Made by a program: the position numbers and the translations under genes | In this document: positions 18,195 through 26,112 of the stretch, piece after piece | Layout of the letters: every line of letters begins with the position of its first letter | How positions within the stretch are numbered: the stretch's first letter is position 1 | The notes under the pieces: generated by a model | What the model saw: only the letters and a program-made list of their open reading frames with translations | The model's database searches: none | Told to the model about the DNA's origin: nothing | NCBI RefSeq assembly: GCF_000620505.1 | Contig: NZ_KK211144.1 | Span: forward strand, 68,781 to 132,780 | DNA from: Sulfitobacter sp. 20_GPM-1509m | GTDB lineage: Bacteria > Pseudomonadota > Alphaproteobacteria > Rhodobacterales > Rhodobacteraceae | Reading direction: 5' to 3' | Length of the DNA stretch: 64,000 nucleotides

Positions 18195-18458
18195 TCAGGA
18201 CATGCCCAGCGCTTCTTTGTACATTTCCAGAACCGCCTCTTCTTCGGCGATGTCGTCGGGTTCGCGCTTGCGCAGGGCGATCACCTTGCGGATCACCTTG
18301 GTGTCGTAACCGCGCCCTTTGGCTTCGGCCATCACCTCTTTTTGCTGCTCGGCGAGGTCTTTCTTCTCGGCATCCAGACGCTCGATCCGCTCGATGAACT
18401 GGCGCAGTTCGTCGGCGGTCACGCGGTAGCTTTCAAGGTTCGTGGCTGTGTCGGTCAT
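18195..18458 (-). CDS. gapR: GapR family nucleoid-associated protein (DUF2312)
   Basis: An 87-aa DNA-binding protein of the DUF2312/GapR family, which in Caulobacter binds overtwisted AT-rich DNA ahead of replication and transcription. The sequence is nearly all coiled coil: ELRQFIERIERLDAEKKDLA followed by EQQKEVMAEAKGRGYDTKVI, then RKVIALRKREPDDIAEEEAV. The start at 18458 gives the family N-terminus; the open frame reaches 18617 but that stretch is not conserved-looking. It lies just before, and divergent from, the cobalamin riboswitch. Confidence 0.9.
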   Translation of the reverse strand: MTDTATNLESYRVTADELRQFIERIERLDAEKKDLAEQQKEVMAEAKGRGYDTKVIRKVIALRKREPDDIAEEEAVLEMYKEALGMS

Positions 18459-18621
18459 GAGGCGCGTCCTTCGGTCAGGGCTGGTCTGGCAAGACCCAAC
18501 CGATACCGTCCTGCCCTTCCGCCTGCAAGTCACCTTTGGCGCCATTTGACGCAGGCCCCGCGTGCTGCGTCGCATTCGCGACTTGATCGGCAACGATCCG
18601 CAGGCTAAGCCACGCATACTT

Positions 18622-18800
18622 TGGTTCGACGGGGTGACTCGTCGTTAAAGGGAACGCGGTACGGGGCAATATCCCCAAATCCGTGACTGCCCCCGCAACT
18701 GTAAGCGGTGAGCGCGACCGTCACAAGCCACTGGGGAGCAACCCCGGGAAGGCACGGCCCCGCATTGACCCGCAAGTCAGGAGACCTGCCAAAGGGATCA
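18622..18800 (+). promoter_or_regulatory. cobalamin (B12) riboswitch
   Basis: All the main landmarks of the cobalamin riboswitch occur in order: GTTAAAGGGAACGCGGT (18642), then GACTGCCCCCGCAACTGTA (18684), then GCCACTGG (18727), then the B12 box AGTCAGGAGACCTGCC (18775-18790). It lies about 150 bases upstream of the btuB start and so controls the whole corrinoid operon. When adenosylcobalamin binds, expression should fall. End points are approximate. Confidence 0.96.
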
Positions 18801-18942
18801 CCCGGATACAGGCGCGGGGTGCGTATGTGTCGGCGGCCTGACCGCTTTGGTGGCGTTTCACCGGCGGAAGGCGACCTTGTCTTTCCCATATCGACGACCA
18901 AAGGGGCGGAACCAACTGACCCGTCCGTAAGGGGACAATTTT

Positions 18943-20745
18943 ATGAAACATCTACTTGCTTCGGCATCTGTAGCAGCACTGGCCACCCTGCCCCGCGTGG
19001 CATTGGCGCAGGACGACGCCTTTGACCTGGGCACGATCACGGTATCGGCCAGCCAGACGCCGGTTGAGACCAAGCGCACCGGCACTGTGGTCGAGGTGGT
19101 CGAACAGGATGAGATCGAGAAAAGCAGCAGCGTGCGCGTATCCGAAACGCTGGACACCTTGCCGGGCATTTCGCTGTCGGGCAACGGCGGTCTGGGCACG
19201 TCGTCGGTCCTGCGCATCCGTGGTCTGTCGGGCAAATATGTGCCTGTCTATATCGACGGGATCGACATGACCGATCCGGCCAGCGTTCAGACTCAATACA
19301 GCTTTGGCGCTCTGACCACGGCGGGCATCGACCGCATCGAGGTGCTGAAAGGCTCTCAATCTGCTATTTATGGCTCCGAAGCCATTGGCGGTGTGATCAA
19401 CATCAGCACCCTGCGCGCGACCGAAATGGGCACCCATTACCGCTACAGCGTCGAAGCAGGCAGCTACGACACCTTTGCCGCAACCTTTGGTGTCACCACC
19501 AAGTCGGAACAGGGCGAACTGGCCTTTACGCTCAGCCACACCACTACCAACGGATTTTCCGCCGCGGAAGAGGATGCGGGCAATCCAGAGGCTGACGGCT
19601 ACGACGGCACCACGATGATCCTGACGGGCGCCTATCAGGCCACCGAAACCGTCAAGCTAGGCTTTGCCTTTAACTACCTGGACAGCACGACCGATCAGGA
19701 CGGTTTCCGCGTCGATGACCTGACAGCACAGGAACTGGCCACACGTCTGGGCGCGCGCGTCTACGCCGAGATTGACGGCGGCCCGATCGATCACACACTG
19801 TCGCTCGCCTATTCAAAAACCGAGCGGGAGTACCCGGTAGGCTTCAACCGCTTCTTTACCGGCGAGCGCACCGAGGTTGGCTACAAAGGTGTGACGCAGA
19901 TGGGGGCCGTGGATCTGGCTTTCGGCGCCAACTACTCCGAAGAGGAATTCGCCGTCGACACCATCAACGGCACCTACCGGACCACGTCGATCTTTGGCGA
20001 GGCGCAATACGCCGCCTCAGAGAATGTTGACCTCAGCTTTGCGCTGCGCCACGACGAGCACTCGACCTTTGGCGGGTTCACCACGGGTCGTCTGGCCGCC
20101 AACTGGCGGATCACAGGGGATACCACTTTGCGCGCCTCTATCGGCACCGGTTTCCGCGCGCCGTCGCTATATGAACTGTTCCACCCCGTTTATGGCAACC
20201 CCACACTTGAGCAAGAAGAAAGCCGCAGCGCCGAGATTGGCGTCGAGCATCGCTTTGCCAATGATGCACAGGTCAAGGCGACCCTCTTCTACACCGAGAT
20301 CGACAATCTGATCGAATTCTCGGGCGGCGGATACAATCAAGTGCCGGGCACGTCGACAACCAAGGGCCTCGAACTGTCGGGCCGCATGGCGTTGGGCGCG
20401 GCCACCGATCTTTTCGGATCTTACACCTATACAGATGGAAAAGACTCGAGTGGCAACCAACTGATCCGCGTGCCCAAGCATGACTTTGTCCTCGGCGTCG
20501 AGGCAGAGCTGACCGACAAGCTGTCAGGCCAGCTGGTGCTGAACCATGTCGCAGGACGCGCCAATGACGGCGGCAACGCAATGCCTGACTACACCGTGGT
20601 CAACGCCTCGATGACCTATGACTTCAACGACACCACCGAAGGCTATGTGCGGCTGGAGAACCTGACGAACGAGCAATATCAGACCTCGTTCGGTTACGGC
20701 ACTTCGGACCGTGCGATTTACTTTGGCGTCCGTGCGTCGTTCTGA
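18943..20745 (+). CDS. btuB: TonB-dependent outer-membrane corrinoid receptor
   Basis: Outer-membrane receptor (600 aa) for vitamin B12 or related corrinoids. The signal peptide MKHLLASASVAALATLPRVA is followed by a TonB box in GTITVSASQTPVE. The plug domain follows, with SVLRIRGLSGKYVPVYIDGI and IEVLKGSQSAIYGSEAIGGV. The C-terminal barrel ends in aromatic-terminated strands (DRAIYFGVRASF). Ribosome-binding site AGGGGA lies before the start. A cobalamin riboswitch upstream and btuFCD downstream fix the substrate class. Confidence 0.95.
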   Translation: MKHLLASASVAALATLPRVALAQDDAFDLGTITVSASQTPVETKRTGTVVEVVEQDEIEKSSSVRVSETLDTLPGISLSGNGGLGTSSVLRIRGLSGKYVPVYIDGIDMTDPASVQTQYSFGALTTAGIDRIEVLKGSQSAIYGSEAIGGVINISTLRATEMGTHYRYSVEAGSYDTFAATFGVTTKSEQGELAFTLSHTTTNGFSAAEEDAGNPEADGYDGTTMILTGAYQATETVKLGFAFNYLDSTTDQDGFRVDDLTAQELATRLGARVYAEIDGGPIDHTLSLAYSKTEREYPVGFNRFFTGERTEVGYKGVTQMGAVDLAFGANYSEEEFAVDTINGTYRTTSIFGEAQYAASENVDLSFALRHDEHSTFGGFTTGRLAANWRITGDTTLRASIGTGFRAPSLYELFHPVYGNPTLEQEESRSAEIGVEHRFANDAQVKATLFYTEIDNLIEFSGGGYNQVPGTSTTKGLELSGRMALGAATDLFGSYTYTDGKDSSGNQLIRVPKHDFVLGVEAELTDKLSGQLVLNHVAGRANDGGNAMPDYTVVNASMTYDFNDTTEGYVRLENLTNEQYQTSFGYGTSDRAIYFGVRASF

Positions 20746-21568
20746 TCTCATAACATCCGTGGCGGCGCTGCTGGTCAGCGCCGCTGCGGCTTTGGCGGCC
20801 CCGCCGCAGCGGGTCGTGTCGATCAACCTGTGCACCGACCAGTTGGCGCTGTTGATGGCGGCCCCCGGTCAACTGATCTCTGTCACGCGCCTGTCCCATG
20901 AGGACACGGATTCGGTGATGTCCGAAAAGGCCCGCGCCCTGCCCGCCAACGGCTCCGGTGCCGAAGAGATTTACCTGCTGAAGCCCGATCTGGTGCTGGC
21001 GGGCACGTTTACGTCGATGGCGACCATCTCGATGCTGCGCAATCTTGGGATTGAGGTCGTACAGTTTGCCCCTGCCCGTGCCCTGTCGGACGTGCCCGAA
21101 CGGCTGACGCAAATGGGCGAGGCTCTGGGCCGCGAGGGTGAAGCCAAGGCATTGATCGATGAATTCAACGCAGAGCTGGCAGAGCTGTCCGCCGCTCCTG
21201 CACACCGCCCCCGTGCAGCACTGACCTATGTGAACAACTATTCCTCGGGCCGTCATTCGCTTGCCGGTGACGTGTTGTTTGCCGCCGGTTTCGACAATGT
21301 CGCCGAAGAGGTGGGCCTTGGGTCGGTTGGCGTGCTGCCGCTGGAGCAACTGGTACTGCTGGCCCCCGATGTGATCATCCAGGGCCGCAACTATCCCGGC
21401 GCTGCCCGCGCCGAAGACAATCTGGACCATCCCGCACTGTCGTCCCTGAAAGGCACCTATATGGCCGGAGAACTGACCGACCGCGATTGGGTTTGCGGCA
21501 CGCCTGCGGTCCTGAATGCCGTGCGCAACATGGTGGACCTTCGCAAACAGGTCGAGGCCCGCAAATGA
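20732..21568 (+). CDS. btuF: periplasmic corrinoid-binding protein
   Basis: Binding protein that hands corrinoid from BtuB to the BtuCD pump; 278 aa from the chosen GTG start at 20732, which overlaps btuB by 14 bases. A GTG at 20711 is an alternative. From 20732 the protein begins with a clean signal peptide (LITSVAALLVSAAAALAA). The mature part has the class III binding-protein pattern: RVVSINLCTDQLALLMAA, then EEIYLLKPDLVLAG, then LEQLVLLAPDVIIQG. Its stop overlaps the btuC start (ATGA). Confidence 0.9.
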   Translation: MRRSDLITSVAALLVSAAAALAAPPQRVVSINLCTDQLALLMAAPGQLISVTRLSHEDTDSVMSEKARALPANGSGAEEIYLLKPDLVLAGTFTSMATISMLRNLGIEVVQFAPARALSDVPERLTQMGEALGREGEAKALIDEFNAELAELSAAPAHRPRAALTYVNNYSSGRHSLAGDVLFAAGFDNVAEEVGLGSVGVLPLEQLVLLAPDVIIQGRNYPGAARAEDNLDHPALSSLKGTYMAGELTDRDWVCGTPAVLNAVRNMVDLRKQVEARK

Positions 21569-22545
21569 AGCTGACTGTTGTGCTGACGACCCTCTGCGTT
21601 GTGCTGTTCGTGATCTCACTGGTGACCGGCACCACGCCCGTGTCGCCATGGCATTCCTTCACCAGCCTGTTTTCCACCGAAGGCACTCCGATGAGCGTCG
21701 TGATGCAGCAGATCCGCCTGCCGCGTGCCTTGTTGGCGGTGATGATCGGCGCGTCGCTGGGCGTGTCGGGGGCAGCGATGCAGGGATACCTGCGCAACCC
21801 GCTGGCCGAGCCGGGGCTGATCGGCGTGTCGGCGGCGGCGGGTCTGGGGGCGGTGCTGGCGCTGCAAACCGGACTGGCGGCGGCCTTTGCGCTGGCGTTG
21901 CCGCTGTCGGCGCTGCTGGCCGCACTGATCGCCGTGGCGATGATACTGACGCTGGCGGGACCGGGCGGTGCGGCGCTGACGCTGATCCTTGCGGGGATCG
22001 CGATTTCGGCGCTGGCCTCGGCCTTTACCTCGCTGGTGCTGAACCTGTCGCCCAACCCTTTTGCCGCCGCTGAAATCGTGTTCTGGATGCTGGGATCGCT
22101 GGCGGACCGGTCGTTTTCGCACGTTTGGCTGGCGCTGCCGTTCATGGTGCTGGGCTGGGTTCTGCTGGGATCGCTGGGCCGTGGTCTGGACGCGCTGACG
22201 CTGGGCGAGGACGCTGCCGCCGCGATGGGCGTGCGCCTGCCCCGGCTGCGGCTGGCGCTGGTCATCGGAACGGCGGCCTGTGTGGGCGCTGGTACGGCTG
22301 TGGCAGGCTCCATCGGCTTTGTCGGACTGGTGGTGCCCCATGTGCTGCGCCCCTTTGTGGGCGGGCAGCCGTCGCGGTTGCTCTGGGCCTCGGCGCTTGG
22401 CGGGGCGGCGATGGTGCTGGCGGCGGACATCGCCGTGCGCGTGGCGCTGCCCGACCGGGATCTGAAGCTGGGCGTGCTAATGGCGCTGGTCGGTGCGCCG
22501 CTGTTCCTCCACCTGATCTACAAGACGCGGGGGACGCTGCAATGA
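21565..22545 (+). CDS. btuC: corrinoid ABC transporter permease
   Basis: FecCD/BtuC-family inner-membrane permease of 326 aa with about ten hydrophobic helices. Typical motifs are QQIRLPRALLAVMIGASLGV near residue 50, GAAMQGYLRNPLAEPGLIGV near 70-90, and the C-terminal GFVGLVVPHVLRPFVGG that contacts the ATPase. Overlaps btuF and btuD by four bases each, so translation is coupled. Iron-siderophore permeases look alike; the operon context supports corrinoid. Confidence 0.94.
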   Translation: MKLTVVLTTLCVVLFVISLVTGTTPVSPWHSFTSLFSTEGTPMSVVMQQIRLPRALLAVMIGASLGVSGAAMQGYLRNPLAEPGLIGVSAAAGLGAVLALQTGLAAAFALALPLSALLAALIAVAMILTLAGPGGAALTLILAGIAISALASAFTSLVLNLSPNPFAAAEIVFWMLGSLADRSFSHVWLALPFMVLGWVLLGSLGRGLDALTLGEDAAAAMGVRLPRLRLALVIGTAACVGAGTAVAGSIGFVGLVVPHVLRPFVGGQPSRLLWASALGGAAMVLAADIAVRVALPDRDLKLGVLMALVGAPLFLHLIYKTRGTLQ

Positions 22546-23288
22546 GCCTGCTGACCCTGCAAGACCTGTCGGTCAAACGCGGCACCTGCCCGGTGATTGA
22601 CGACGTATCGCTGACCCTGCACCCCGGCGAATGCGTCGGCCTGCTGGGACCGAATGGTGCGGGCAAGACCACCCTGATGCGCGCGGCCCTCGGTTTGTTG
22701 CCGCATGACGGCACATCCTCGCTGGCGCAGATGACCAGCATGGACCGCGCCCGCGCCTGCGCGTGGTTGCCGCAGGCCCGCGAAATCGCCTGGCCGGTGA
22801 GCGTGGAACGGCTGGTGCGGCTGGGCCGCCTGCCCCATTCCGGCACCAAGGCCGAGGATGCCGCCGCCGTCACCGGCGCGCTGGCGCAAATGGGGCTGGA
22901 GGCCTATGCCCAACGCACGGCGACACAGCTGTCGGGCGGCGAACAGGCCCGCGTGCTGATCGCCCGCGCGCTGGCGCAGGACACGCCCATGATGATGGCA
23001 GACGAACCGATCGCGGGCCTTGATCCCGCTGCACAGATTGCCACGATGCGGGTGTTTTCCGACCTTGCGGCCTCTGGGCGTACGGTGCTGACCTCTCTGC
23101 ATGACCTCGGGCTGGCCGCGCGGCACTGCACGCGCGTGATCCTGCTGCACCGCGGTGCGATTGTCGCAGACGGTACGCCGGTGGACGTGATGACGCCCGA
23201 GAACCTTGCAGAGGTTTTCGGCATCCTCGCGCACTATGAAATGACCGACCGCGGCCCCGTGTTCCAGACGCTGGACACGCTGGCATGA
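22542..23288 (+). CDS. btuD: corrinoid ABC transporter ATPase
   Basis: ATPase of 248 aa that drives BtuC. Walker A is LLGPNGAGKTTLM, the signature is LSGGEQARVLIARAL, Walker B is MMMADEPIAGLDP and the switch histidine is in LTSLHDLGLA. It begins in an ATGA overlap with btuC and ends in one with cbiZ. The frame is open upstream of 22542, but that stretch is the shadow of btuC. Confidence 0.94.
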   Translation: MSLLTLQDLSVKRGTCPVIDDVSLTLHPGECVGLLGPNGAGKTTLMRAALGLLPHDGTSSLAQMTSMDRARACAWLPQAREIAWPVSVERLVRLGRLPHSGTKAEDAAAVTGALAQMGLEAYAQRTATQLSGGEQARVLIARALAQDTPMMMADEPIAGLDPAAQIATMRVFSDLAASGRTVLTSLHDLGLAARHCTRVILLHRGAIVADGTPVDVMTPENLAEVFGILAHYEMTDRGPVFQTLDTLA

Positions 23289-23944
23289 CCGTGCCGCTGA
23301 CACTCGACCGCCCGTGGCTGCGCCTTGATCTGGGCGGGCCGCATCAGGTGCTCAGTTGGGCGCTGAACCTGCCCGGTTTCGTGACCGCCAGCGCAATTTC
23401 ATGGCGCGAGGTGCGCAATGCCGATCTGACACCGGATCTGGACGTGCTGGACTGGCTGACCGGCGAACTGGTCAAGCGCGGCACGCCCGATGATGTGTGT
23501 TTCCTGACCTCGCGCGACATTCGCGCGGTGACCGAGCATACCGTCACCGCAGGCACCGCCAACGCCCGCGCCGTGACAACAGTGGGCCTGTCGAACGCCG
23601 AACACATCGGCACGCGGCTGGACCGCTCGGGCAAGGATTGGGGCACGATCAACGTCGCCGTGCAGACAGACGTCGCCCTGACCCAAGCCGCCCTGATCGA
23701 GATGATGGCCATCGCCACGCAGGCCCGCACCGTCGCGGTGATGGAGGTGGCCCACCAATTGCCCACCGGCATTGCCACCGGCACCGGCACCGATTGTATC
23801 GCGGTCGCTGCCCTCCAAGGCGACGCGCCTTTTGCCGGGATGCACACCGACCTTGGCGAAGCGGTGGGCCGTGCGGTCTACACTGCCGTGCGGGATGGCG
23901 CGCAGGAATGGATGCGCACCACGCGCAGGCCCGAGGTGGTCTGA
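23285..23944 (+). CDS. cbiZ: adenosylcobinamide amidohydrolase (CbiZ)
   Basis: Salvage enzyme that removes the aminopropanol side chain from adenosylcobinamide (and from some pseudocobalamins) to give adenosylcobyric acid, which can re-enter cobalamin synthesis. It has 219 aa. Family-like segments are RVTEHTVTAGT-type sequence in RAVTEHTVTAGTANARAVTT, GLSNAEHIGTR, GTINVAVQTDVALTQAALIE and LPTGIATGTGTDCIAVAA. In the same operon as the uptake system it means that imported foreign corrinoids can be remodelled. Confidence 0.9.
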   Translation: MTVPLTLDRPWLRLDLGGPHQVLSWALNLPGFVTASAISWREVRNADLTPDLDVLDWLTGELVKRGTPDDVCFLTSRDIRAVTEHTVTAGTANARAVTTVGLSNAEHIGTRLDRSGKDWGTINVAVQTDVALTQAALIEMMAIATQARTVAVMEVAHQLPTGIATGTGTDCIAVAALQGDAPFAGMHTDLGEAVGRAVYTAVRDGAQEWMRTTRRPEVV

Positions 23945-24726
23945 TGGCCTTCCCCCCCGAACGCATCGTCTGCCTGACCGAAGAGACGGTCGAAACGCTC
24001 TATCTGCTGGGCCAGTCCGACCGCATCGTTGGCGTCACCGGATACGCCGTGCGCCCGGCCCGCGTGCGCCGCGAAAAGCCGCGCGTGGGGGCGTTCACCT
24101 CGGCGGATGTGCCAAAGATACTGGACCTGCAGCCCGATCTGGTGCTGACCTTTTCCGACTTGCAAGCCGACATCGCCGCCGAGCTGATCCGCGCAGGCAT
24201 TGCGGTGCACGGGTTCAACCAACGCTCGGTTGCGGGGATTCTGGACATGATCCGCACCTTGGGTGCGTTGACGGGGTGCGCAGCACAGGCCAATGCGCTG
24301 GCTGACAGCTATGCCGCGCGCATTGAGACGGTCCGCGCCACACCGCGCCCGTCCCGCCCCCGCGTCTACTTTGAGGAATGGGACGACCCGCCCATATCGG
24401 GCATCCGCTGGGCCTCCGAGCTGATCGAGATCGCAGGCGGCGAGGATGTCTTTACCCATCTGCAAGCCGAACAGGGCGCCCGCGCACGCATTCTGGACGC
24501 GCAACAGGTGATCGACGCGGCACCGGATGTTATCATCGCATCGTGGTGCGGCAAAAAGGTGCGCCCCGAACGCATCGCCGCCCGCGACGGGTGGGAGACC
24601 ATTCCGGCGGTGGCGCAGGGCCGCATCGTCGAGATCAAGTCGCCGGTGATCCTGCAACCGGGGCCTGCGGCCCTGACCGACGGGCTTGACGCCATTCTGA
24701 CCGCCCTCTGGGGAGAGACACAATGA
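23944..24726 (+). CDS. second BtuF-like corrinoid-binding protein without signal peptide
   Basis: A 260-aa protein of the same helical-backbone binding fold as BtuF (ERIVCLTEETVETLYLLGQS, then ILDLQPDLVLTFSDLQ, then VIDAAPDVIIASWCG), but it starts MAFPPERIVCL with no signal peptide or lipobox. As annotated it would stay in the cytoplasm. It overlaps the cbiZ stop by one base and exbB by four, so it is made with the rest of the operon. Possible roles are a cytoplasmic corrinoid carrier for CbiZ, or a regulator. No upstream start in this frame would add a leader, since that stretch encodes cbiZ in another frame. Confidence 0.75.
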   Translation: MAFPPERIVCLTEETVETLYLLGQSDRIVGVTGYAVRPARVRREKPRVGAFTSADVPKILDLQPDLVLTFSDLQADIAAELIRAGIAVHGFNQRSVAGILDMIRTLGALTGCAAQANALADSYAARIETVRATPRPSRPRVYFEEWDDPPISGIRWASELIEIAGGEDVFTHLQAEQGARARILDAQQVIDAAPDVIIASWCGKKVRPERIAARDGWETIPAVAQGRIVEIKSPVILQPGPAALTDGLDAILTALWGETQ

Positions 24727-25358
24727 TTTTGCCACCCTCGATGATTGCCTTTCTGGAACGCGGCGGCCCTGTGCTGTGGCTGATCGCGGCACTGTCGGTG
24801 CTGACGATGGCGCTGATCCTGTGGAAGCTGTGGCAACTTGCCCGGCTAGGCGCATGGTCTGGCGCGGCCACGGCAGCGGCACTGGACGACTGGGCACAAG
24901 GCAATGTGGACAGCGCCCGTTCAAAGCTGGCGGGCCGCAGGTCCATACGTGCCCGCATGGCGCTGGCCGCGATGACCGCCCGCCATGACCCCGCCCTGAC
25001 CGAGGCGCAGGCCCGCGAGGAAACCACCGCCCATGCCCGCATTGATCTGGCCCACACCCGCAGCGGCCTGCGCGCGCTTGAACTGATCGCCACAACCGCC
25101 CCGTTGCTGGGGCTTCTGGGCACGGTTGTCGGCATGATCGACGCCTTTCAGGCCCTGCAAGAGGCCGGCAGCCGCGCCGATCCCGCGGCCCTCGCGGGCG
25201 GCATCTGGGAGGCGCTGCTGACCACCGCCGCGGGCATGGCCGTGGCCATCCCCGCAGGCGTGGCGCTGACGTGGTTCGAAAGCATCGCCGCACGGCTGCA
25301 AGGCGACATGGAAACCGCCGCGACCCGTGTCTTTACCCGAGGCCCCAAGGCCCCCTGA
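24723..25358 (+). CDS. exbB: TonB energy-transducing protein ExbB (MotA/TolQ/ExbB family)
   Basis: Proton-channel subunit of 211 aa that, with ExbD, energises TonB. The first hydrophobic helix is GGPVLWLIAALSVLTMALIL. The cytoplasmic loop follows, then two paired helices with ELIATTAPLLGLLGTVVGMI and WEALLTTAAGMAVAIPAGVA, the hallmark ExbB channel motifs. Overlaps the btuF-like gene and ends where exbD starts. Confidence 0.93.
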   Translation: MILPPSMIAFLERGGPVLWLIAALSVLTMALILWKLWQLARLGAWSGAATAAALDDWAQGNVDSARSKLAGRRSIRARMALAAMTARHDPALTEAQAREETTAHARIDLAHTRSGLRALELIATTAPLLGLLGTVVGMIDAFQALQEAGSRADPAALAGGIWEALLTTAAGMAVAIPAGVALTWFESIAARLQGDMETAATRVFTRGPKAP

Positions 25359-25729
25359 TGTTCAGCTTTGGCCCCATACGGCCCGCCCGCAGGCCCAGCC
25401 TCACGCCGATGATCGACGTGGTGTTCCTGCTGCTGGTGTTCTTCATGCTGGCCGCGCGCTTTGGCACCGACTTTGCCCTGCCATTGCAGACAGCGGGCAG
25501 CGGGGCAGAGTACACAGGCCCGCCGCGTCTGGTTGGGATCGACGCCGGTGGTCTCACCCTGAACGGCGTGGCGGTTGATGACCTGCCCGCCGCCCTCGCA
25601 CCGTTGATGTCAGCGTCCGACGATGCCGTCCTGCTGCGGGCACGCGGCGACGCCACGGTACAGGATCTGGTTCGCACGCTGGACGAGCTGCGCGCGGCGG
25701 GCCTGACGCAGTTGATCGTGGTGGAATAG
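25358..25729 (+). CDS. exbD: ExbD/TolR family protein (first copy)
   Basis: A 123-aa subunit with one N-terminal membrane helix, SLTPMIDVVFLLLVFFMLAA, in which the aspartate of PMIDVVF is the conserved proton-carrying residue. A periplasmic domain follows, ending LDELRAAGLTQLIVVE. The start at 25358 overlaps the exbB stop by one base; the frame is open to 25271 but that part is exbB shadow. Confidence 0.92.
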   Translation: MFSFGPIRPARRPSLTPMIDVVFLLLVFFMLAARFGTDFALPLQTAGSGAEYTGPPRLVGIDAGGLTLNGVAVDDLPAALAPLMSASDDAVLLRARGDATVQDLVRTLDELRAAGLTQLIVVE

Positions 25730-25731
25730 CC

Positions 25732-26112
25732 ATGCTGGATTTCTCGCCCGCAACGCCCCCGCGCCGCGCCGCTGAAAACATCGTGCCGATGATCAACGTG
25801 GTGTTCCTGCTGTTGATCTTTTTCCTGATGAGCGCCCAGATCGCGCCGCCGGACCCCATCGACGTCACCGTGCCCGACAGCACCTCCGAGGCTGCACCGC
25901 TGGACCCCAACGCGCTCTATGTCGGGGCGGATGGCACGTTGGCTTTTGGCGGTGCGACGGGCGACGCGGCCCTGGCGGCGCTGTCCGACCACCAGGGCGT
26001 GCTGCCCTTGCGTGCCGACGCGGCCCTGCCTGCGACAAAGCTGGCCGCCCTTCTGCCGAAGTTGGCAGCAGCAGGGGTCGACGGGATCGAACTGATCACG
26101 GGGGCAAAGTGA
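25732..26112 (+). CDS. exbD: ExbD/TolR family protein (second copy)
   Basis: A second, distinct ExbD-type subunit of 126 aa with helix NIVPMINVVFLLLIFFLMSA. Here the usual aspartate position of the PM-I-D-V-VF motif is an asparagine (PMINVVF), so this copy probably cannot carry protons and would need the first ExbD. It ends PKLAAAGVDGIELITGAK. It starts 3 bases after the first copy and overlaps tonB by four bases. Two different ExbD proteins with one ExbB suggest a heteromeric complex. Confidence 0.88.
   Translation: MLDFSPATPPRRAAENIVPMINVVFLLLIFFLMSAQIAPPDPIDVTVPDSTSEAAPLDPNALYVGADGTLAFGGATGDAALAALSDHQGVLPLRADAALPATKLAALLPKLAAAGVDGIELITGAK

Noticed and set aside
23878-25293. 471-codon minus-strand open frame opposite the btuF-like and exbB genes
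   Set aside because: No domain, unlikely composition, and antisense to an unbroken operon.
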